Origin: Ridgeia piscesae | Taxonomy: Eukaryota > Annelida > Polychaeta > Sabellida > Siboglinidae | Length of the DNA stretch: 64,000 nucleotides | Direction of reading: 5' to 3' | Assembly (NCBI GenBank): GCA_025642075.2 | Contig: JAODUO010000988.1 | Location: 278,942 to 342,941, forward strand | Shown: one piece after another, positions 59,201 through 64,000 of the stretch | Layout of the letters: every line of letters begins with the position of its first letter | Numbering within the stretch: the stretch's first letter is position 1 | Notes under the pieces: generated by a model | What the model was told of the DNA's origin: nothing | What the model saw: the letters and a program-made list of their open reading frames with translations, nothing else | Databases searched by the model: none | Translations under genes and position numbers: made by a program

Positions 59201-60791
59201 AATCCCAATATATAAATTTAGATCGCACATTTACCGTGCCGATTTATAATGCAATTCACGGTGGTTCGAGGCTACTGCGGTTCACACGCAGTTGACGAAT
59301 TCGTATATTTTTCGTATACGTAGTGAAGAAAACATAACATAACTTTAGCATGCCATTTCAGTACCATAATTATTTTTGGTCACCGCCCGATTCATAAGCA
59401 ATTTAATTGCCATTTACAAGCCGACGAAGGCCCTCGTTCGCCGAAGCCATAGTGAACAGGCGCCTTCGCCGAAGCCACAGCGAACTGGCAGGAGACAAAC
59501 GCGATTGATATCGGTGCAAACAAACAGGACTTTGTACCAAATTTACTATGCCTAAAGTTAATTAAATGCAATCGAAGGAATAGGTAACGTTTTAAACAAA
59601 CACTTAAGAAATTACCACACAAACCAAGCGCTGGTTAAACAATAGATCGGTTTGAAAAACGATTGGATTGGTGCCACGAAGCCGACGGCAGAGCAGAAGC
59701 CAGGGGCACAACAAACAACGAACTCAGCAACGCAGTTGTACTTCTGTGTTAAATTTCTTAATATCAATAAATTGTTTCTAGATACACCTGTACAAGACAA
59801 ACATGAGGACTTCATAAACATAAGTGACAGTTAATTACAGCGTTATTGTTAGCTGTAGCGCCCATTTCCCCCCTGGCGGCAGAAATTCGGGGGCCACGAC
59901 CGACCGCGCTATAGCCGATTCGCGTTATAGCGAGTCGCGTTATCGCGAGGCCGCTACTGTAGTATTAGTTAGTTTTGTTTACATTTACTAGATAATCTAC
60001 AATTATTAACCATATGCATATATATAATTTACTGATTTATTCACGTATTTATTATTTTTAGAAATGCTACTTTATTTAATACTGTATTTTTTATTTTTAT
60101 TTACATACATATTATATTTTCTATTCTTTCTTTTAAAATATTAGTATTATTTTTATTGTATAAAATGTTCCTTTTCATGTATTCTATTTTTAATAATAAT
60201 AATATGTTGTGAAGCACCAGGAACAATTATGGATATGGTGTATATGAAATAAAATATAATATTAACATAATCAACGAGAGATAAATTAGTGACTGCAAGA
60301 TACAACTAATGACTGTGAAGTATGACTAATGCTTATGTGAGAAATTACTAATGACTACGAAAGATGGTTAATAACTAAAAAAGTAATGATTATGACAAAG
60401 TTGGCAAATAATTACAATATCACTACAACAGACACTAGATTTAAACACTGTATGGCACCATAACAATTATTTTGATGGATGATGTATAAAACTATATTAT
60501 ATAATAGTGCATGGCTAAGACTACTGAGTAATGTTACATAATATTTGCTTATGTGACACAATAAAATGTGTCTGTTTTTTATCTTTATATACTTTTAAAA
60601 ATTGCTAATTATATAAATGGAGAATTAACTACAAAGCTTATGGAAAAGAAAGCTCGTTGAACAGCGGTGAGGTTAAAGTTCACTTACCCGTTTTGCTGCT
60701 GCTGTTGCTGCTGTTGCTGTGCTCGAGTTACTTCCTCATCTTCCCTGTCATGTTTCCTCCTCTCTCCTTCCTCCTGCCTTCTCACTTGTTC
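35006..60791 (-). CDS. Unrecognised Q-rich, Pro/Ser-rich protein with Phe-Gly-rich tail, 9 exons, 5' partial
   Basis: Exons in transcription order: 60791-60688, 58656-58340, 57784-57615, 47389-47167, 44839-44456, 43861-43584, 41530-41419, 36383-36312, 35208-35006. All introns are GT-AG. The lengths sum to 1863 nt, so every phase closes: 620 residues plus TAA. In order: a charged probable coiled coil (RRQEEGERRKHDRED), a glutamine run, a long Gln-rich segment, basic Pro/Gln-rich segments, a TSDPPP-type short repeat, a Ser/Thr-Pro-rich segment with SSPFDLEKHMARIQMF and YPGRPMFGDFPP, a Gly-rich stretch, and a tail with FTFGS, VFDLFGG, FSFSFGG and final DAPFSLF. It looks like an intrinsically disordered scaffold or nuclear/RNP protein. 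I do not recognise the family and give no function. The N-terminus lies beyond about 60.8 kb. Confidence 0.75.
35290..35900 (+). repeat. About 57-bp repeat, about 9 copies
   Basis: The unit contains GTGTATAATTTATCATTGTG, TATGAGTGTGTACGGTGGTG and CATGTTTGTGTACCAA. It sits in the last intron of the Q-rich gene. Confidence 0.92.
35900..36345 (-). repeat. 90-bp repeat containing the exon 8 donor of the Q-rich gene
   Basis: On the minus strand each unit contains CATTCACAGTGTCACACACAG followed by GTAAGACATGTGG. Donors lie at 36311 (used), 36221, 36131, 36041 and 35983. Each unit also holds a half-repeat lacking the donor. Confidence 0.92.
36312..36383 (-). CDS. Q-rich gene, exon 8 in window (donor duplicated downstream)
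   Basis: The exon encodes SAACGKTSVGHTASPSQTFT and then VSHTG. The acceptor is ATGTTGCAG and the donor CACAG|GTAAGA is at 36311. Four more copies of that donor follow. It runs from phase 1 to phase 1. Confidence 0.65.
36800..37310 (+). repeat. About 43-bp repeat, about 12 copies
   Basis: The unit contains GACTCAAGACAGACAGTCAG and TGACAGCAATACAATGAACAC. Several copies lack the CATGA or GACA parts. Confidence 0.93.
37640..37765 (+). repeat. 43-bp repeat at the 3' end of the hAT transposase, 3 copies
   Basis: The unit contains ACAACACCATCACCCACAAC and GTTCACTTAACACC. The copy next to the gene includes the transposase stop codon (TGA at 37759-37757, minus strand). Confidence 0.9.
37757..40950 (-). 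pseudogene. hAT transposase, six exons, frameshifted
   Basis: Exons: 40950-40302, 39990-39755, 39513-39288, 39103-38871, 38658-38531, 38192-37757. The start is MEPPTKKRKQYAGAFQSSW. A zinc-finger region (CTVCC...DVREHLKSKMHERQ) is followed by the hAT core (FSIMIDESTDRKT; FASDNCNVMIGSKNS; GCICHLADLC; HCPTRWLS) and the C-terminal dimerisation block (GLPHSNAHSERTFSMLRKI). Exons 1, 3 and 6 each need one extra base to stay in frame (near 40855, 39437 and 38025). A compensating pair of shifts brackets the exon 2/3 junction. The splice sites are otherwise sound, except that the exon 2 donor GTCTGT is poor. Either the copy is decayed or the consensus sequence has single-base indels. Confidence 0.85.
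41419..41530 (-). CDS. Q-rich gene, exon 7 in window (Gly-rich)
   Basis: The exon encodes MEEAPGGSVGSALSFIKPLF and then VGGGGDGPGNVFANNIS. The acceptor is TGTTGGCAG and the donor is GCA|GTAAGT. It runs from phase 0 to phase 1. The hAT element lies in the following intron and a 33-bp array in the preceding one. Confidence 0.7.
41565..43320 (+). repeat. 33-bp minisatellite, about 53 copies, open on both strands
   Basis: The unit is GTTAGTTTGACAGTCAACTC plus TGTAAAGTTGGTG. The period is a multiple of three with no stops in one frame of each strand, giving spurious frames of about 600 residues. It lies in the intron between exons 6 and 7 of the Q-rich gene. Confidence 0.97.
43385..43535 (+). repeat. 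About 30-bp repeat, 5 copies
   Basis: The unit contains CTGACCTGATATTCAGGGTA and TGACATTTA. Confidence 0.85.
43584..43861 (-). CDS. Q-rich gene, exon 6 in window (best conserved-looking block)
   Basis: After a Thr/Pro/Ser-rich stretch the exon encodes SSPFDLEKHMARIQMFTKSP and YPGRPMFGDFPPSGGEEHE. This reads like a structured or binding segment and is the best query for a homology search. The acceptor is CTCTCCAG and the donor is GAG|GTGGGT. It runs from phase 1 to phase 0. Confidence 0.75.
44456..44839 (-). CDS. Q-rich gene, exon 5 in window (TSDPPP repeats)
   Basis: The exon encodes a short degenerate protein repeat, M-T-S-D-P-P-P about five times, followed by TPVRPSASPRQLSLAAVV and an acidic/Val-rich end. 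The acceptor is CTGTTGCAG and the donor is AAG|GTGAGC. It runs from phase 1 to phase 1. Confidence 0.7.
44925..45179 (+). repeat. Degenerate 31-bp repeat, left part
   Basis: The unit contains GACAATCACACTGTGACACT and GTTATAGACC. It continues beyond the inserted element at 45180-46508. Confidence 0.85.
45180..46508. mobile_element. Inverted-repeat element inserted inside a minisatellite
   Basis: ATACATGTTAAG at 45180 and its complement near 46501-46512 form the ends. The host minisatellite word GTAGACC occurs on both sides as a probable short target duplication. The left arm has repeated CTCCCGC words and the right arm has CTCCGATTTACGTATAAA twice. No coding sequence was seen and the class is undetermined. 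Confidence 0.6.
46509..47090 (+). repeat. Degenerate 31-bp repeat, right part
   Basis: The same GACAATCACACTGTGACACT unit resumes after the insertion, with unique sequence between copies near 46600-46700 and 46900-47000. Confidence 0.8.
47167..47389 (-). CDS. Q-rich gene, exon 4 in window
   Basis: The exon encodes KPPTRQFLEIPQLQVPSAPS, then TRWQQVLSAPRPHP and ending TSQAKANS. The acceptor is GAGCCAG and the donor is ACA|GTAAGG. It runs from phase 0 to phase 1. An AG a few bases upstream is an alternative start but would break phase. Confidence 0.65.
47765..51190 (+). repeat. 29-33-bp minisatellite with higher-order structure, about 110 copies
   Basis: The unit is TTTGTGGTCAGTTGGATGG plus TCAACACTA with CA, TA or GT spacers. 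Blocks of several variants recur in the same order. It fills part of the large intron between exons 3 and 4 of the Q-rich gene. Confidence 0.97.
51195..54235 (+). repeat. 43-bp minisatellite, about 70 copies
   Basis: The unit is TAGAGGGTGGGTAGACAGTG plus CAGGGTGTTGGGCTCTC and TGGTCA or TGGTCC. Variants run in blocks: GGCTATC and GCACTGTC on the left, CTGGGTTC on the right. It abuts the previous array with only a few bases between. Confidence 0.98.
55595..56764 (-). mobile_element. RTE-clade non-LTR retrotransposon, internally deleted
   Basis: On the minus strand the 5' part encodes an AP-type endonuclease (KIGSWNVGSMTVRGR, CVQETKWTGKSA, GADLNGHAG, QIDFTMTRR). Near 55790 it jumps directly to the extreme C-terminus of the RT protein (GRPRGRWMDCVQRDMQAQRI, then IWAADPT). 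The whole reverse transcriptase is missing. The 14-bp direct repeat TATATATATTCTAT flanks it (55581-55594 and 56765-56778) as a likely target duplication. Confidence 0.8.
55800..56555 (-). pseudogene. RTE endonuclease domain remnant
   Basis: An open frame of about 250 residues covers the exonuclease-endonuclease-phosphatase fold, with ETKW, GADLNGHAG and SQIDF motifs. The N-terminal motif GSWNVGSM lies upstream near 56605 but is separated by short indels. The RT domain that should follow is deleted. It is not functional as a retrotransposon. Confidence 0.75.
57310..57560 (+). repeat. 34-bp repeat, 8 copies
   Basis: The unit contains GTTCTTGTCACACAGACAGC and TGTCTTAGTACGA. It lies just downstream (minus strand) of exon 3 of the Q-rich gene. 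Confidence 0.92.
57615..57784 (-). CDS. Q-rich gene, exon 3 in window
   Basis: The exon encodes VTHTVRVASQPRQPRPLTRL, then LHNINLTLPQRHHD and KELPSAPTR. The acceptor is TGTGCCAG. The donor AGG|GTAACA is weak but keeps phase. It runs from phase 1 to phase 0. Confidence 0.65.
58340..58656 (-). CDS. Q-rich gene, poly-glutamine exon
   Basis: The exon encodes ESVMLSEQQEEEQQWQ followed by about 85 residues that are mostly Gln with scattered Leu, His, Arg and Met, ending FAHVGLQ. CAG and CAA are mixed, so this is an old, interrupted repeat. The acceptor is TTATTGCAG and the donor is AAG|GTGACA. It runs from phase 2 to phase 1. Confidence 0.75.
58759..59959. mobile_element. pogo/Tigger-like MITE
   Basis: The ends are GCGCCTCGTTATAACG near 58765 and, inverted at the right, CAGTAGCGGCCTCGCGATAA ending at 59959, followed by TA. 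Further inner repeats (CGCGTTATAG) occur in both arms. CAGT...CCTCG-TATAACG ends with TA targets are typical of the Tc1-mariner pogo/Tigger group. There is no transposase frame. The left end is slightly degraded. Confidence 0.65.
60190..60265 (+). mobile_element. Possible LINE/SINE 3' tail
   Basis: TGTGAAGCACCAGGAACAAT, a GGATATGG word and an AATAAAATATAATATTA tail resemble the common 3' end of CR1/L2-like elements. No coding sequence is attached. Confidence 0.35.
60688..60791 (-). CDS. Q-rich gene, first exon in window (coiled coil)
   Basis: The exon encodes EQVRRQEEGERRKHDREDEE and then VTRAQ followed by a glutamine run and NG. The acceptor is TTGTGTAG and the donor is CGG|GTAAGT. It leaves in phase 2, and the next exon supplies the third base of Gly. 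Confidence 0.75.
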
Positions 60792-60869
60792 CTACACAAC
60801 AACTCTAAAGGTGACATCACAATAAACCAATGTCTTCACCATCCACCAGCTAACATCTATCATTTCCTC

Positions 60870-62225
60870 CTCAACTCCACCTACTTAGACACACTTTTTC
60901 ACTGTATCACCTCCTCGACTCCACCAACTAACAGACATGTTAACTCTATCTCCTCCTCAACTCCACCAACTAACACACTTTTTCACTGTATCACCTCCTC
61001 GACTCCACCAACTAACAGACATGTTAACTCTATCTCCAACTCAACTCCACCAACTAACACACTTTTTCACTGTATCACCTCCTCGACTCCACCAACTAAC
61101 AGACATGTTAACTCTATCTCCAACTCAACTCCACCAACTAACACACTTTTTCACTGTATCACCTCCTCGACTCCACCAACTAACAGACATGTTAACTCTA
61201 TCTCCAACTCAACTCCACCAACTAACACACTTTTTCACTGTATCACCTCCTCGACTCCACCAACTAACAGACATGTTAACTCTATCTCCAACTCAACTCC
61301 ACCAACTAACACACTTTTTCACTGTATCACCTCCTCGACTCCACCAACTAACAGACATGTTAACTCTATCTCCTCCTCAAGTCCACCAACTAACACACTT
61401 TTTCACTGTATCACCTCCTCGACTCCACCAACTAACAGACGTGTTAACTCTATCTCCTCCTCAACTCCACCAACTAACACACTTTTTCACTGTATCACCT
61501 CCTCAACTCCACCAACTAACAGACATGTTAACTCTATCTCCTCCTCAACTCCACCAACTAACACACTTTTTAACTGTATCACCTCCTCAACTCCACCAAC
61601 TAACAGACGTGTTAACTATATCTCCTCCTCAAGTCCACCAACTAACACACTTTTTCACTGTATCACCTCCTCGACTCCACCAACTAACAGACGTGTTAAC
61701 TCTATCTCCTCCTCAAGTCCACCAACTAACACACTTTTTCACTGTATCACCCCCGACTCCACCAACTAACAGACGTGTTAACTCTATCTCCTCCTCAAGT
61801 CCACCAACTAACACACTTTTTCACTGTATCACCTCCTCGACTCCACCAACTAACAGACGTGTTAACTCTATCTCCTCCTCAAGTCCACCAACTAACACAC
61901 TTTTTCACTGTATCACCTCCTCGACTCCACCAACTAACAGACGTGTTAACTCTATCTCCTCCTCAAGTCCACCAACTAACACACTTTTTCACTGTATCAC
62001 CTCCTCAACTCCACCAACTAACAGACGTGTTAACTCTATCTCCTCCTCAAGTCCACCAACTAACACACTTTTTCACTGTATCACCTCCTCAACTCCACCA
62101 ACTAACAGACGTGTTAACTCTATCTCCTCCTCAAGTCCACCAACTAACACACTTTTTCATGGTATCACCTCCTCAATTCTACCAACTATCACATTTGTTC
62201 ACTGTATCTCCTCCTCAATTCCTCC
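60870..62225 (+). repeat. 84-bp higher-order repeat (2 x 42), about 16 copies
   Basis: Two related halves alternate: CTCCACCAACTAACAGACAT plus GTTAACTCTATCTCC, and CTCCACCAACTAACACACTT plus TTTCACTGTATCACC. It is open in two forward frames (up to 436 residues) only because the period is a multiple of three. Confidence 0.97.
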
Positions 62226-62262
62226 AACCATTTGTGGCTATTCTTAAAATATATATTTTTAA

Positions 62263-63382
62263 CCCTCTCGTGGTCAGAACGCCCGAATCAACCTGAGTCC
62301 CTTTCGTGGCCAGAACGCCCAAATCAACCCAAGTACAGAGGCACATTTAAACTGCATACCGCAAAACTGTGTCATCAAATAATGGCAATTTATTTCAGTA
62401 GTTCGCACATAGTAATGTTGAAGTTTCATTGGCAACCGTCAACATTTTGTAATGCAGGCTATTTCCGTTGCTATATAGCATCCATTGCTATGTGGCTTTG
62501 TAGTCGAACTAACCGTCGAACTCCATTTCCGGTACAGCTTGTCATGATCGCCACGCAGTGAATATATTTTCAGCCAATAAGATTAAATTCTAACATTTGC
62601 TGCGGGGATGAAAAACATGGAAGAACGCACAAATTGTCTAAAACACATTGTTTTGCCTGCCAATTTCTACAATTAAATGCTAACATTTGAGTGGTCTATT
62701 TTATTATCAACAAATATTACTGCGCGGCTCGATGACGCAGTTGGTGTTTTTTTAACTCCGTTGTAATTATTAAATGTTGTCGTTATGTCGAATTTCAGTA
62801 ATTCAGAGTTTCATGAAATTTTTAAATTGAGTTTATAACGAACGCTGTCATCGAAGGGGAACATTTTGCAGTATAATTACGCATTTGAAATATAATGCCG
62901 ACTTAATTATTTTGACGGGATGAGTTATAATGGCGAAGAACGCCATTTTGTATAAAATATGGAAAATGCACACTCACAAAAAACTAAATTATTTCAGTTT
63001 TGTTTGCCACAGACATGTAATTAGTTGTACATTTTATAGCATAGTAACTTATTAATATTTCATACTCAGCAAGTATCCGTAAATTATTAATAACAAATAT
63101 TTTATTACACAAAGTTGTTCAAAATGTTTCATTATTAAAATGTTGTCAAACTTTTATAATTCATATTTAGATAATAAATTTACATATCTGGCACATACTT
63201 GGGTATTTATACAAGGAAGTAGTATTACAGATGTAGTGAAAATATATTTAAATCATACCAGAATTTATTTATTTGCATTTATGCAACTCAAGTATAGCAC
63301 ATGATTCGGTCACAACACAATTTCTCAATTTAATTTAATTCATTAGCAGGTATTTATTTCCATTAATCTGGCCTTGAGAGGG
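62263..63382. mobile_element. piggyBac-like MITE with TTAA flanks
   Basis: TTAA at 62259-62262 and at 63383-63386 brackets ends CCCTCTCGTGGTCAG and the complement of CTGGCCTTGAGAGGG. A TTAA target plus CCC/GGG ends fits piggyBac. The left end repeats internally (CCCTCTCGTGGTCAGAACGC, then CCCTTTCGTGGCCAGAACGC). There is no transposase frame, so it is non-autonomous. Confidence 0.8.
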
Positions 63383-63386
63383 TTAA

Positions 63387-63884
63387 AGTCAATACTAGTA
63401 AAATAAATAAGCATAAAGTCCCTAGAAGCATTCAGCATGTAGTTTGAGTACATCTTTCCTGGAGTGCTCTGAGCTTGAGGAGGCTGAATACTATAGAGAG
63501 ATGAGACACACCTTCAGACTGAAGATGATTAAGGGAAGTGAAGTTTATTGTTTTAGATCAACATAATTATATACCCACACAATAAAAGAAACAGTTATAC
63601 ACATTTAAAAGTAGCTTAGATGATCAAGGGAGGCTGAACTAAGACCTGAGAGATTGCTATCGCACAGGCCTCCCTGTATCTATGAATACATAGAGGTTAT
63701 GGTACATTAGTCGTTGTTAGTGATGCCCAATTAGTCAATATATGTTGTAAACAGATGTGCATTCATAAACAAATCATATAACGGTACTAATAGCATCTAA
63801 TACTACATAATAGTTTCAACAATGCAAATATATTTAGGTTTTATAACATCAAATAATAATATAATTACTAGCAAATTATCATTT
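63387..63884. other. No gene seen
   Basis: AT-rich sequence beyond the piggyBac-like MITE. It starts GTCAATACTAGTA, a word also found at 3005 in the LINE tail. No coding signal was seen. Confidence 0.4.
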
Positions 63885-64000
63885 CTATGAATTGTGACAA
63901 ACCTTCATACAGAAGGCTATAGTGCTATGACAAACTTTCAGACTGAAGACCATAGAGTTGTGACAGTTTCAGGCTTAAAACAATAGAGTTGTGACAGTTT
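63885..64000 (+). repeat. Degenerate repeat at window end
   Basis: CTATAGTGCTATGACAAACT, CATAGAGTTGTGACAGTTT and AATAGAGTTGTGACAGTTT suggest a roughly 35-bp array running off the window. Confidence 0.7.

Noticed and set aside
60657..62247. 370- and 436-codon plus-strand Ser/Thr/Pro-rich frames
   Set aside because: An 84-bp repeat read in two frames. The first 30 codons are the antisense of the coiled-coil exon of the minus-strand gene.

Overview
This is animal nuclear DNA, not microbial. It holds two spliced, intron-rich genes with GT-AG junctions, many non-LTR retrotransposon and DNA-transposon remnants, and an extreme load of minisatellites. By rough addition, tandem arrays fill about 35 of the 64 kb. 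The protein and transposon types fit a marine invertebrate, perhaps a lophotrochozoan such as a mollusc. That placement is inference with low confidence.

Layout. At 5570-28303 (+) lie the 13 last exons of a GPAT3/GPAT4-type glycerol-3-phosphate acyltransferase. They encode 368 residues and include the H-x4-D and FPEG acyltransferase motifs and the family's conserved C-terminal tail. The first exons are upstream of the window. About 1.1 kb of coding sequence is spread over 22.7 kb because most introns are filled with tandem arrays. Convergent to it, at 60791-35006 (-), nine exons in perfect phase encode the last 620 residues of a glutamine-rich, Pro/Ser/Thr-rich protein with a Phe-Gly-rich C-terminus. 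I do not recognise this protein. One of its introns carries a complete 3.84 kb hAT transposon (37481-41322) with a perfect 8-bp target duplication and a spliced but frameshifted transposase. Other mobile DNA includes a TTAA-flanked piggyBac-like MITE (62263-63382), a TTAA-flanked element with an internally deleted RTE retrotransposon nested inside it (54903-57041), a pogo/Tigger-like MITE (58759-59959), an inverted-repeat element inserted into a minisatellite (45180-46508), and several LINE 3' fragments.

The most striking feature is the relation between arrays and genes. At least eight arrays have repeat units that span a real exon-intron junction: the last bases of an exon plus its GT donor, or an AG acceptor plus the first bases of the exon. 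The splice site has therefore been copied from a few to about a hundred times into the intron. In one array (11379-12045) each 39-bp unit is 33 bp of coding sequence plus GTGAGT. Every junction there reads pyrimidine tract-AG|GTGAGT, the layout of a recursive (ratchet) splice site. In each case the gene uses the copy next to the unique exon, and every reading frame of the coding exons closes correctly with that choice.

The long open frames seen in arrays are artefacts of repeat units whose length is a multiple of three, and they are not annotated as genes.
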